The position numbers and the translations under genes are program-made. A stretch of 64,000 nucleotides of DNA from Mucilaginibacter_A sp041088075 (GTDB lineage: Bacteria > Bacteroidota > Bacteroidia > Sphingobacteriales > Sphingobacteriaceae), in contig NZ_JBGCVY010000027.1 in assembly GCF_041088075.1 (NCBI RefSeq), positions 1 through 64,000 on the forward strand. The letters run 5' to 3'. The notes beneath the pieces were generated by a model that saw nothing but the letters and a program-made list of their open reading frames with translations, was not told the DNA's origin and ran no database searches. This document shows positions 1-9,440 of this stretch, piece after piece. Position 1 is the first letter of the stretch; the number at the start of each line of letters is the position of its first letter.

Positions 1-1119
1 TTGCTGCTCGTCTTTTAGATGTTCGTCGGCGATGCGCTTTTGGCATTTCGGGCAGGTTTTCCATTTCGTTTTGGGGCATTCATCGCCGCCAATATGGATG
101 TAGTTTGAAGGAAAAAGCGGGATCACTTCATCCAAAACATCCTCCAGAAAACGGAAAGTTTCCTCGTTCCCGGCACAGTAAACATCATCAAAAACGCCCC
201 AAAAAGTGGCAGTTTGATAAGGGCCGCCGGTGCAGCCCAAAGCCGGATAAGCCGCCAAAGCCGCCAGCGCATGACCGGGCATTTCAATTTCGGGGATAAT
301 GCCGATGTGCCTTTCCGCGGCAAATTTCACGATGTCTTTTACTTCTTCCTGCGAATAAAAACCGCCGTAACGACGGCCATCAAAACGGTGCGGCATTTCT
401 TTTTTGTGGCCGATCAATGTTTCGTTCCGGTAAGCAGCAACCGATTGCAGTTTCGGGTATTTTTTGATCTCGATACGCCAGCCCTGGTCATCTGTCAGGT
501 GCCAATGAAAGGTATTGATCTTGTAAAAAGCCAAAACATTGATCCATTTTTTGATAACCGAAACCGGGAAAAAATGGCGGCTCACATCCAGTTCCATCCC
601 GCGGTAGCCAAACCTGGGATAATCTTTAATTTTACAATTATTGATGCTGTAATTTCCGGTTTTATCGTGGTTGATGAGTTGCAGCAAAGTTTGCGTTCCG
701 TAGAAAACACCGGCATCATCGTGCCCAGTTATTTTGATTTCGTTTTGGCCAATGCTCAATTGATAACCTTCTTTCTGCGGAACCAAAACCGAATCTATCG
801 TTAAGCCGATACTGTTTTTACTACTACTTTTTTGGTGGGTAAAAACAGTATGCGCGAACGAAAAAACTGCTTGTTTAAAGAGCGAAATGGTGGCAGCGTT
901 GATCGCAGGCGCAGCGTTTAGAAAGGTGGCCTTGTTTAGCCTGAATTTTCCTTTTTGCAGTTCGTATTGGATTGGTTTCGGGATGACAGCTGCTTCTTTT
1001 AACACTGATTTTTGTTGTGCAAAAGAAGTATCAGCCACAAAAAACGCAACGCTAAAAACCGAAACCAACAGCTTTGGAAACCGGCAGGATAAAAAATTTA
1101 AGGCGCGGCGAAAATTCAT
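1..1119 (-). CDS. GH20 beta-N-acetylhexosaminidase, N-terminal part (runs off the left edge)
   Basis: Reading the minus strand from the ATG at 1119 gives 373 uninterrupted codons to the window edge. A signal peptide ends near residue 34 (TSFA before QQ), so the enzyme is secreted or periplasmic. HWHLTDDQGWR at about residues 200-211 and HIGGDE ending at residue 347 are GH20 signatures; Asp346-Glu347 are the catalytic pair that uses the substrate acetamido group. The family removes terminal GlcNAc/GalNAc from chitin fragments or glycans. The C-terminal part of the barrel and any accessory domain are outside the window. Oddity: the segment encoding about residues 90-104 is an inverted pair of the dispersed motif (809-820 and 840-851), read through in frame. 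Confidence 0.93.
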   Translation of the reverse strand, partial: MNFRRALNFLSCRFPKLLVSVFSVAFFVADTSFAQQKSVLKEAAVIPKPIQYELQKGKFRLNKATFLNAAPAINAATISLFKQAVFSFAHTVFTHQKSSSKNSIGLTIDSVLVPQKEGYQLSIGQNEIKITGHDDAGVFYGTQTLLQLINHDKTGNYSINNCKIKDYPRFGYRGMELDVSRHFFPVSVIKKWINVLAFYKINTFHWHLTDDQGWRIEIKKYPKLQSVAAYRNETLIGHKKEMPHRFDGRRYGGFYSQEEVKDIVKFAAERHIGIIPEIEMPGHALAALAAYPALGCTGGPYQTATFWGVFDDVYCAGNEETFRFLEDVLDEVIPLFPSNYIHIGGDECPKTKWKTCPKCQKRIADEHLKDEQQ

Positions 1120-1202
1120 TTTTTTGCTGCAACTTAATTATTTCTTTTTGAAATTTGGGTTTCCGGCTTTTGGATTTTTATGTTAAACATTAAAAATCAA
1201 AC

Positions 1203-1410
1203 TTGTTTAAACTTTTATTATTTCATTACATCCTTCATTTACAGTTTATCAAGGACACACCCCTAACCCCTCTCGAGAGGGGAAGCATAGCTTGTTATCT
1301 TTCTAACGTTTGGAAAGGCGACGTTTGCAGGTTCCCCTCTCGAGAGGGGCAAGGGGTGTGTCCTTAATTTTTATGCCATAAAAGAAGCATCCGGTATTAA
1401 GTTTAAACAA
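1203..1410. repeat. Composite palindromic repeat element, copy A
   Basis: The ends are perfect 10-bp inverted repeats (TTGTTTAAAC and GTTTAAACAA). The core, 1251-1365, starts AAGGACACACCCC, ends GGGGTGTGTCCTT, and contains two inverted arms each centred on CCCCTCTCGAGAGGGG. The right flank carries a dispersed-motif copy at 1379-1390. It fills most of the gap between the divergent GH20 and VCBS genes. Related copies start near 15028, 26261, 44969, 51918 and 61782. No coding capacity is seen; it looks like a non-autonomous MITE/REP-type element. Confidence 0.85.
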
Positions 1411-1553
1411 TTTCTTTGTTTGTTTTAGCTTAGTTTTTGCTGAAAATCCATTATCCGCAGAAACTCTTAAAGCCTACATTTACAATCTATAAACCAACGC
1501 AATCAACCAAAACACATTCCAATTTTACCTTTTTTAACTCCGGCTGATAAAGG

Positions 1554-1561
1554 TAAATTTG
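1554..1561 (+). promoter_or_regulatory. Possible Bacteroidota -7 promoter element
   Basis: TAAATTTG matches the Bacteroidota -7 consensus TAnnTTTG and sits 33 bp before the start codon of the VCBS gene. No convincing -33 TTTG is seen about 19 bp upstream, so this rests on one half-site. A dispersed-motif copy at 1582-1593 lies between it and the ATG. Confidence 0.3.
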
Positions 1562-1594
1562 CTGCACCAATTTTAATCCCGATACTGTTTTTAC

Positions 1595-4500
1595 ATGGCA
1601 AAAGTTTACCTGCTTTTCTTTTTTGTTGCTATCGTTTTTTCACTGGTTTCCTGTAAAAAACCAACTTTGTTTGAAGCGGTCTCTTCTTCGCATTCGGGCA
1701 TTCATTTTAATAATTTAATTACCGAAACCGATTCCATCAACCCGATGGATTTGGTAAATATTTACAACGGCGGCGGCGTGGGAATCGGCGATTTTAACAA
1801 CGATGGTTTGCCCGATATTTACTTTTCGGGCAATATGGTTTCCAACAAATTGTACCTCAACAAAGGCGGTTTTAAGTTTGAAGACATTACCGACGAGGCC
1901 GGCGTTGGCGGCATGGGCCGGTGGGGCAGGGGCGTTTCCGTCATTGATATCAACAACGATGGGTTGATGGATATTTACATCTGCAATACCATTTACAAAG
2001 ACCCGGCAAAAAGGCGGAACATTTTGTACATCAACCAGGGGAAAGACAAAAACGGCGTTCCGCATTTTAAGGATATGGCCAAAGAATATGGCTTAGATAT
2101 CAACGTCCAATCTACCATGGCCCACTTTTTTGATTACGACAACGATGGCGACCTCGACTTATATTTAACGGTAAACGAAGCATCAACCGGGAACGACCAG
2201 TTGCGTTTTGGCGCTTCCGGCAAAGGCAGTTTTAATAAAAGTACAGGCAGGTTGTACCGGAACGATGCAGACGTGGCAGCAAAGCACCCGGTTTTTCATG
2301 ATGTTTCTAAAGAGGCTGGCATTACCGTTTATGGTTACGGACATTCCGCAGTGATTGCCGATATCAACCGCGACGGCTGGAAAGATATTTATGTGTCCAA
2401 CGATTTCATTTCCTCCAACATCCTATACATCAACAACCACAACGGCACTTTTACCGACCGCTCACACGAGTATTTCAAACACACTTCCTTTAATGCAATG
2501 GGCCTTGATATCCAGGATATAAACAACGATGGTTTGGCGGATGTTTTTGAGCTGGACATGAACCCGGAAGACAACTACCGCAAAAAAATGATGCTTGGCC
2601 CAAGCAGTTACCAAACCTACCAAAACTTCGATTTTTACAATTACCAGTACCAATATGTGCGCAATACCCTACAGTTAAACCAAGGGCCGCGCGTTGGCCA
2701 GCAGGATTCGATTGGAAGCCCGGCTTTTAGCGAGATCAGTTTTTTGAGCGGTGTTGCACAAACCGATTGGAGCTGGACGCCGGTAATCACCGATTTCAAC
2801 AATGATGGTTTTAGGGATGTAGTGATCACCAACGGTTTTCCAAGGGATGTTTCTGACCATGATTTTATGACTTACCGCGACGAAGCTTATACCGTCACTT
2901 CAAAAAAACAGTTGTTTGATCAAATCCCACAGGTGAAACTGCACAATTACGCTTTTCAAAACAAAGGCAATTTAACCTTTAGTGATGAAACGAACAATTG
3001 GGGCTTATCGGTCCCAACTTTTTCCAACGGAGCGGTTTATGTCGATTTAAACAACGACGGCGCGATGGATATGGTTGTGAACAATATTGATGATGAAGCT
3101 TTGGTTTACAAAAATACTTCGCGCGAAAAAAACCCGGCTAATACACATTTTCTGCAAATCAAATTTCAAGGCGACCGGCAAAACCTAAACGGTTTAGGTG
3201 CATTTGCCGATATTTATTACAACCACGGCAAGCACCAGTTTTACGAAAACTCGCCTTACCGCGGCTACCTGTCGTCCATGCAAAACATCGCGCATTTTGG
3301 TTTGGGCAAAACTACGTTGGTGGATTCTGTGGTGGTTGAATGGCCAAACGGCAAAAAGCAAGTGCTTAGGAATATTAAGGCTGATCAAATTCTCCAAGTC
3401 AAATTTACCGATGCAAAAGAAGCATTGACAACAAAACTTCCTTTATTGAATTCGGCTGCGTTGTTTAAAGAAGTAACGCGGGAAATGGGCGTAAACTACA
3501 AGCACAATGCTTACGATTTTGCCGATTTTACTGTCCAGAAACTGCTGCCGCACAAGTTTTCGGAATACGCGCCGGGTCTGGCCGTTGGCGATGTGGACGG
3601 AAACGGTTTGGATGATTTGGTGATGGGCGGCAATGCAAATTTCTCGGCGCAGGTTTTTTTGCAGCAACAAAAAGGCAGGTTTTTGCAACGCCAAATTTTA
3701 CCCGGTAAAAACAGTATCGGCAATGATTATCAGGATGAAGGTTTGCTGTTGTTTGATGCCAACGGCGACGGAAAACCGGATTTGTACATCGCCAGCGGCG
3801 GCTACAAAAACGCGCCCAACAGCCCAAATTATCAGGACCGGCTTTATTTAAATGATGGCAAGGGAAATTTCACTTTGGCACAAAACGCTTTGCCCCAAAA
3901 CTTTACCAGCAAGCTTTGTGTCCGTTCCGTGGATTACAACAAAGACGGGAAATTAGATTTGTTCGTTTCAGGAAGAGTTGATCCCTGGAATTACCCAAAA
4001 CCTGTTTCAAGCTTTATTTTTAGAAATGATAGCAAAAATGGACTTGTAAAATTTACTGACGTAACCAAACAAGTTGCGCCTGCTTTGCAAAACATAGGTT
4101 TGGTTTGTGATGCTTTGTTTACAGACTATAATAACGACGGCTGGCCTGATTTAATTTTAGTAGGCGAGTGGATGCCGGTTACGTTCCTTAAAAATGAAAA
4201 AGGTGTTTTTGTAAACACAACAAAAAATTCAGGCATCAGCAAAAAAACAGGCTGGTGGAACTCGATTGTCGCCGGAGATTTCAGGCATACCGGCCAGATG
4301 GATTATATCGTTGGGAATGTTGGTTTGAATACGCTTTACCAGGCGAGCGATCAATATCCAGTTTACATCACGGCAAAAGATTTTGATAATAATGGCAGTT
4401 ATACGGCAATTCCTTCGCTGTTTTTACCAGATCAAAATGGAGACAGAAAAGAGTTTCCGGCACCGGGAAGGGAAGATTTGCTGAAACAGATGATCAGCAT

Positions 4501-5173
4501 GAAGAAAAAATTTACCAATTATAAATCTTATGCTACGGCTACGATGGACGATATTTTATCGCCCGAACAACGAAAAGGCGCGTTAAGGTTGGCTGCAAAC
4601 GAACTGCGTTCCTGTTATTTACGTAATGAAGGAAATGGAAAATTTACGATCATCCCGCTGCCAAATGAAGCGCAATTTTCAACATTAAACGGAATGGTGG
4701 TTGATGATTTTGACCGCGACGGCACTTTGGATGTATTGATGAACGGCAATGATTACGGCACCGATGTTTCGATTGGCCGCTACGATGCTTTGAACGGATT
4801 GTTGTTGAAAGGCGACGGCAAAGGAAACTTTAAACCGCTTTCTATTTTGCAAAGCGGCATCTACATTCCCGGAAACGGCAAAGCTTTGGTAAAACTGCAA
4901 GGCAGCAACGGCAACTATCTGGTTGCCGCCAGCCAGAATAAAGGCGACCTAAAAATTTATGCCCTTAAAAGAAGTATCAAAAATATCCGTTTACAACCTT
5001 TGGATGCTTCGGCCATCATCAACTATAAAAACGGCAAAACCGAAAAGCAGGAGTTTTATTACGGCTCTTCCTTTTTGTCGCAGTCGGGCAGGTTTATAAA
5101 TGTTGGTACTGACGTTAAAAGCGTTGTCATTACCAACACAAACGGGCAGTCCAGAAATATCAATTTGAATTAA
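1595..5173 (+). CDS. VCBS/FG-GAP repeat and ASPIC/UnbV-domain lipoprotein (CRTAC1-like)
   Basis: 1192 residues. The N-terminus has a lipobox ending at Cys20 (SLVSC), so it is probably a surface or periplasmic lipoprotein. Many DxNxDGxxD calcium-binding loops (for example DFNNDGLPDIY, DINNDGLMDIY, DGNGLDDL) mark FG-GAP/VCBS beta-propeller repeats in two blocks. Between them an ASPIC/UnbV domain (about residues 518-605) ends in the typical VVVEWPNGKKQ segment. Proteins of this size and order are common in Bacteroidota near SusC/SusD loci; their ligand is unknown. The next gene starts after 3 nt, so the two are almost certainly cotranscribed. The dispersed motif abuts the start codon and recurs in frame at 3706 (coding KNSIG). 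Confidence 0.88.
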   Translation: MAKVYLLFFFVAIVFSLVSCKKPTLFEAVSSSHSGIHFNNLITETDSINPMDLVNIYNGGGVGIGDFNNDGLPDIYFSGNMVSNKLYLNKGGFKFEDITDEAGVGGMGRWGRGVSVIDINNDGLMDIYICNTIYKDPAKRRNILYINQGKDKNGVPHFKDMAKEYGLDINVQSTMAHFFDYDNDGDLDLYLTVNEASTGNDQLRFGASGKGSFNKSTGRLYRNDADVAAKHPVFHDVSKEAGITVYGYGHSAVIADINRDGWKDIYVSNDFISSNILYINNHNGTFTDRSHEYFKHTSFNAMGLDIQDINNDGLADVFELDMNPEDNYRKKMMLGPSSYQTYQNFDFYNYQYQYVRNTLQLNQGPRVGQQDSIGSPAFSEISFLSGVAQTDWSWTPVITDFNNDGFRDVVITNGFPRDVSDHDFMTYRDEAYTVTSKKQLFDQIPQVKLHNYAFQNKGNLTFSDETNNWGLSVPTFSNGAVYVDLNNDGAMDMVVNNIDDEALVYKNTSREKNPANTHFLQIKFQGDRQNLNGLGAFADIYYNHGKHQFYENSPYRGYLSSMQNIAHFGLGKTTLVDSVVVEWPNGKKQVLRNIKADQILQVKFTDAKEALTTKLPLLNSAALFKEVTREMGVNYKHNAYDFADFTVQKLLPHKFSEYAPGLAVGDVDGNGLDDLVMGGNANFSAQVFLQQQKGRFLQRQILPGKNSIGNDYQDEGLLLFDANGDGKPDLYIASGGYKNAPNSPNYQDRLYLNDGKGNFTLAQNALPQNFTSKLCVRSVDYNKDGKLDLFVSGRVDPWNYPKPVSSFIFRNDSKNGLVKFTDVTKQVAPALQNIGLVCDALFTDYNNDGWPDLILVGEWMPVTFLKNEKGVFVNTTKNSGISKKTGWWNSIVAGDFRHTGQMDYIVGNVGLNTLYQASDQYPVYITAKDFDNNGSYTAIPSLFLPDQNGDRKEFPAPGREDLLKQMISMKKKFTNYKSYATATMDDILSPEQRKGALRLAANELRSCYLRNEGNGKFTIIPLPNEAQFSTLNGMVVDDFDRDGTLDVLMNGNDYGTDVSIGRYDALNGLLLKGDGKGNFKPLSILQSGIYIPGNGKALVKLQGSNGNYLVAASQNKGDLKIYALKRSIKNIRLQPLDASAIINYKNGKTEKQEFYYGSSFLSQSGRFINVGTDVKSVVITNTNGQSRNINLN

Positions 5174-5176
5174 AAA

Positions 5177-6499
5177 ATGAAGAGGATATATCCATTTTTA
5201 ACGTTAATGCTTCTTTTAGGCATGTTTTTTTCGGCTTGCAAAAAAGCAAAAGTAGCCGGGATGAGCGAGACAGAAGTGCTGCACCAAAATGAAGACCAGT
5301 TGACCAAACTCATCATTTACGATGTGTTTACGCCGCCGGTTGCCTGCCGTATTTATGCTTACGCTTCGCTGGCTTCTTACGAGGCCATCCGCCATCAAAA
5401 CCCAAAATATGTTTCGCTTACCCAACAGCTAAACGGTTTTGGGGCAATGCCCGAACCGCAAAAAGGCAAAAAGTACAACTACACGCTGGCTGCTACCCAA
5501 GCATTTTTTACGGTGGTGCGCAAGGTTACTTTTTCGGTTGATTCACTCAAAAACTATGAAGGCCGCGTGTATGCTTCTTTTAAAGACCAAATGGACGATT
5601 CTACTTATGCGCGTTCTGTAGCTTATGGCGAGCAGGTGGCCAAAGTGGTTTTAAAACGTTCCAATGCCGATAATTATCTGCAAACGCGCGGCAAGCCAAA
5701 GTTTTTGGGCAGTAATGATCCCGGAAAATGGCACCCAACGCCGCCCGATTATTTAGACGGCGTAGAATATTGCTGGGGAACGATGCACACTTTTGTGCTG
5801 GATAATTCGGAACAGTTTGCACCGCCGCCGCCGCCCAAATTTAGTACCGATAAAAACAGTATCTACTTTAAACAAAACCTGGACGTTTATAACCAAACCA
5901 AAAATTTAACGCAGGACCAAAAAGATATTGCTACGTTTTGGGACGATAACCCCTTTGTGTTGCAGCATTCCGGCCACATGACTTTTGCCAACAAAAAGAT
6001 TACGCCGGGCGGCCATTGGATTGGCATCACCGAAATTGCCTGTAAAAAAACGCATGCCGATGCCGTAAAAACTGCCCAGGCTTATGCGCTAACTTCGGTT
6101 GCCATGTTTGATGCTTTTACGTGCTGCTGGCAGGAAAAATACAAAAGTGCCTACATCCGGCCGGTTACAGTGATCAATGACAAGATTGACCGCTCTTGGG
6201 AACCGATGCTGCAAACGCCGCCTTTTCCCGAATATCCAAGCGGGCACAGTACGATTACACGTTCGGCAGCCGTGATGTTAACACGTTTGTTTGGCGATAA
6301 TTTCAATTTCCAGGACACCAGCGATTTAAAATACATCGGCATGAAACGGAACTTTAAATCATTTGTACAAGCTGCGGACGAAGCTTCGATCAGCCGGTTT
6401 TACGGCGGCATCCATTACCGCAACAGTGTGGATGTTGGTGCGGAGCAAGGCAAAAAAGTAAGCGAATACATGCTGGGCAAATTAAAGCTGAAGCAATAA
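5177..6499 (+). CDS. Vanadium-dependent haloperoxidase / PAP2-superfamily lipoprotein
   Basis: 440 residues with a lipobox ending at Cys21 (FFSAC). The three oxyanion-binding motifs of the PAP2/vanadium haloperoxidase fold are present in order: KYKSAYIRP at about 321-329, YPSGHST at about 352-358, and SRFYGGIHYRNSVD at about 405-418. The family either uses vanadate to oxidise halides or hydrolyses phosphoesters; sequence alone does not decide. It follows the VCBS lipoprotein by 3 nt, a pairing I believe recurs in Bacteroidota, which suggests a joint periplasmic or surface role. The in-frame motif at 5851 codes DKNSI. Confidence 0.85.
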   Translation: MKRIYPFLTLMLLLGMFFSACKKAKVAGMSETEVLHQNEDQLTKLIIYDVFTPPVACRIYAYASLASYEAIRHQNPKYVSLTQQLNGFGAMPEPQKGKKYNYTLAATQAFFTVVRKVTFSVDSLKNYEGRVYASFKDQMDDSTYARSVAYGEQVAKVVLKRSNADNYLQTRGKPKFLGSNDPGKWHPTPPDYLDGVEYCWGTMHTFVLDNSEQFAPPPPPKFSTDKNSIYFKQNLDVYNQTKNLTQDQKDIATFWDDNPFVLQHSGHMTFANKKITPGGHWIGITEIACKKTHADAVKTAQAYALTSVAMFDAFTCCWQEKYKSAYIRPVTVINDKIDRSWEPMLQTPPFPEYPSGHSTITRSAAVMLTRLFGDNFNFQDTSDLKYIGMKRNFKSFVQAADEASISRFYGGIHYRNSVDVGAEQGKKVSEYMLGKLKLKQ

Positions 6500-6573
6500 C
6501 TTCTTTCAGTTTTGGCCGATGCTTCTTTTAGCACTACTTTTTAGGTAAGTCCTGATTTTTTGGGTGATTTTCT

Positions 6574-9402
6574 TTATTTACGGGAAGGAGCGGCTGTTGC
6601 CACATTTATTTTTTGTCTGCGGTAGCCGATCTGCCCTTGTAAATCTGTCCCCTCGATTATTATGGTATAAATGCCAGGTTTGTCGGCACTGTAAAAGGAA
6701 ACTACCGCTTTGCCTTCGGCATCGGTAATAACATTTGGCGCCCAATGGATGGTGGAGCGCAGGTCAGTCCCCATGGCAACTTCCCTGTTGCCTGCATTAT
6801 ATTTGGGCCGGTAAAATTCTTTGTAAAGGGCAAAAGGCAAAGTTTTGTACAGGTAAGTGCCTGGCGTTACCCTCATAAACGGTCCTTTTTTTGACCTGGT
6901 GGTTATTTCCAGATAGGCATGTTCCTCGCCATTGGGAAGCCCTCCGATAGGTGCATATTGCACACCGTAGCTTCCAATAAAACGGCTATTATACATCACT
7001 TCGATACCTGTAATCTCTTCGGCAGTAAAATAATCAAGGTTATTTCTAATGAATAGGAAGCGTTCAAGCCTACTAAGTGTCTTGGTAAAGTCGTAACCAT
7101 ATTCCAAGTCCATCCCGTCAATTATAAAGTGTATTCTTTTTCCATTTAGTACATAATCCCAAGGGGCCTTTCCCCAAATCCCGCTAACCACATAGCCCCT
7201 AACGTTCTTTTCCAAAAAATCCCCCAAAGTTGTTTTGTTGGCTTTTACCATGTCTTTTTCGTCAAACGCTTCATCATATTCACCCGGGCCGTTCAGGTTT
7301 TTAGAACCGGAAATAATTTTTTTGGCTTTGATGGTTACTTCTTTTAAACGGAGGCCTTTTCCCAACAAATCGTCCACTGCCTTTAGCTGCGCCGCCTTTG
7401 TGTTTACGTTCGCCACTATAATGGTGTCAGTGTTTACATACCAGGGAAGTATTGGTGCCGATGGCCTAAACACAGGCGGCTTAAATTCTTCACCATCTAT
7501 GTTCACGTTAAAGCTGCTGCCTTTTTTGGTTCTTGCTTGTATTTTAAACAAAGCGGTATCTACAGGCACTAATCCTTTAAAATAAAAACGGCCCTCAGTG
7601 TTGGTAACCGTGTCTCTGAACCCTGGTGGGTTGTTTGAAATGAGTATAACTTTTGAGGCCACAACCGGTTTGTTAAACGCATTGGTTACTGTCCCCTGTA
7701 CCAAAAACTCTTTTTCGGCGGGGTAGGCAATGGGCGTTTTAACCGGGTTGAAAATATCTTTCCAACTATAACCAACCCAGCCTTGCGTGAGCATCAGGTT
7801 GTCCAGTTCTTCGGCCTTGCCGCCTTCAATGTAATGGCCCGGGTTTTCGATATTGCCTTTTAGGTCAGAAGTAAGCAGCAGGTTATTGAGGATGTTGCCG
7901 CCTGAACTATCGGTCCTTACCTGGCCGTCGTCCGTTACCGTCAAAGAAAAACTGCCGCTTACAGGCCTGCCGTCTTTGTCCTTTACCTCGATGGAAAGGG
8001 CAATGCTGTCGCGGGTTTTATAAATTCGTTTGTCGGTACTGATGCCAATCTGCAGCCCGTCATGATGGTTGATGAACACCTGCCGCTCGTTTAGCGGCAG
8101 GTGGTTTTGGTCCAGCAAGGTAAACCTGGCGATGCCCGTTGGGAAAAGCGAGCCGGGCAATGCTTCTTTTACCGGTATATTATTGCCGAAGCCAAGGGCC
8201 TGCGCATAGCAGACCACGCCGCGCGACTGGCCGATCAGGTAATAGGCGGCCGGTTTGCCCATTAAGTCCTTTGTGGCGTTAATAACCAACATCAACGTAT
8301 CGTTGCCCAGCGGTTTTACGGCCAACGAGGTGCCCGAAAGGCTGGCCAAAGGCAAAGGGTATTCTTTTGAAACCCCTTTGGGCAGCGTTATTTTGGCATA
8401 ATAGTTTTCCCCTGCCTGCGGCATGAGTTCAAAATTGCCCATGCCCGCGTGGGCGGTTTTGAAACTGGTTATCTCCTGCCCTTTGCCGTTGTAGATTTTT
8501 CCTGCCAGGGACACGCCTTTGCCGTCCTCGCCAACGGCCTTAAAGCCGATCTTTACATTGGTGCCTGCAATTAGGCTGCCGCCTTCGGGCATAAACTGCA
8601 GGTCGGTCTTTTCGGGCCGGTTGATGTTTACCGGGATGGTTAAAGTGGCCGTGTCTGCACCGTTGCCGGCCTGCTGCGCTTTTACCGTTAGGTTTTTTAG
8701 GTTTGTCTTGTCGGGCAGGCCAAAGCCAAACTTCAGGCTTCCGTCTATGCCGGTCGTAACTTTGTCCCGGGCCAAAACATGCCTTCCGTCCGTTACCAGC
8801 AGTTTCATGTCTTTCAGCGCCACAGGGATATTGCCGGTCGAGGCAAGCTGTAAACTGGCCCCTACCTTGTTTTTGCCTGCCGCGCTGTCTGTTTTGAACA
8901 TGGCCCTGACCAGGGTAGCGGGGCCGTTTGTTGCAGAAACATAAATGTTTTTTTTAAAGATGTAGCCTTCCCCGAAATTGCGCATCCAGTTGGTGTAGGC
9001 GCGCAAAACAAAGCTTCCTTCGCGAACCTCTTTTTCGTCCAGTGCGATATTGCCCCATGCCAGACCGGAGACAACGGGCACCATCACCCGTTTTACGGCC
9101 GTGCCTGCCACGTCGTCCAGCTCCACATAAAGCAGTCCGCTCCTGGGCGAGGGAAGAAGGAAGCCGGCGTCCAGCAGATAAGCCTTGAAACGGAGCGTGT
9201 CGCCGCTGTTGTAGTAGGGCTTGTCGGTCTGCAAATAAAGTTTCTCCACCGGCATCCGTTCGCCTGCGGCCTTAATTGCGGTTACATCGTCTTTTAAAAA
9301 CCTGTTGGCGATGGTTTGGCCGAATGTAAAGGTAGCGGATGACAACAGGCAGAAAGCAGCAACACAGGCTAGGAAAATGGTTTTGTTAAACTTATCGCTC
9401 AT
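6574..9402 (-). CDS. MG2-domain and TonB-plug-domain exported protein
   Basis: I place the start at the ATG at 9402, giving 942 residues with a clean signal peptide (MSDKFNKTIF to TFGQ). An in-frame ATG at 9474 would add 24 residues, but that stretch encodes the dispersed motif (IKEAS) and has no signal-peptide character. The N-terminus (KLYLQTDKPYYNSGDTLRFKAYL) is an MG2-type alpha-2-macroglobulin domain. A carboxypeptidase-regulatory-like fold lies near 560-640, and a TonB plug-like segment follows (NKTTLGDFLEKNVRG, then IHFIIDGM). A C-terminal MG-like domain ends the protein. No beta-barrel is evident, so it is not a complete receptor. Its role is unknown; it lies downstream of, and codirectional with, susCD. 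Confidence 0.75.
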   Translation of the reverse strand: MSDKFNKTIFLACVAAFCLLSSATFTFGQTIANRFLKDDVTAIKAAGERMPVEKLYLQTDKPYYNSGDTLRFKAYLLDAGFLLPSPRSGLLYVELDDVAGTAVKRVMVPVVSGLAWGNIALDEKEVREGSFVLRAYTNWMRNFGEGYIFKKNIYVSATNGPATLVRAMFKTDSAAGKNKVGASLQLASTGNIPVALKDMKLLVTDGRHVLARDKVTTGIDGSLKFGFGLPDKTNLKNLTVKAQQAGNGADTATLTIPVNINRPEKTDLQFMPEGGSLIAGTNVKIGFKAVGEDGKGVSLAGKIYNGKGQEITSFKTAHAGMGNFELMPQAGENYYAKITLPKGVSKEYPLPLASLSGTSLAVKPLGNDTLMLVINATKDLMGKPAAYYLIGQSRGVVCYAQALGFGNNIPVKEALPGSLFPTGIARFTLLDQNHLPLNERQVFINHHDGLQIGISTDKRIYKTRDSIALSIEVKDKDGRPVSGSFSLTVTDDGQVRTDSSGGNILNNLLLTSDLKGNIENPGHYIEGGKAEELDNLMLTQGWVGYSWKDIFNPVKTPIAYPAEKEFLVQGTVTNAFNKPVVASKVILISNNPPGFRDTVTNTEGRFYFKGLVPVDTALFKIQARTKKGSSFNVNIDGEEFKPPVFRPSAPILPWYVNTDTIIVANVNTKAAQLKAVDDLLGKGLRLKEVTIKAKKIISGSKNLNGPGEYDEAFDEKDMVKANKTTLGDFLEKNVRGYVVSGIWGKAPWDYVLNGKRIHFIIDGMDLEYGYDFTKTLSRLERFLFIRNNLDYFTAEEITGIEVMYNSRFIGSYGVQYAPIGGLPNGEEHAYLEITTRSKKGPFMRVTPGTYLYKTLPFALYKEFYRPKYNAGNREVAMGTDLRSTIHWAPNVITDAEGKAVVSFYSADKPGIYTIIIEGTDLQGQIGYRRQKINVATAAPSRK

Positions 9403-9440
9403 GGCAAGGGCCTGCTTAAATTTTATCCGGTTTGTTCTCG

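Noticed and set aside
887..1186. Plus-strand open frames across 105-1186
   Set aside because: They lie opposite the GH20 gene, which has a signal peptide and catalytic motifs on the minus strand.
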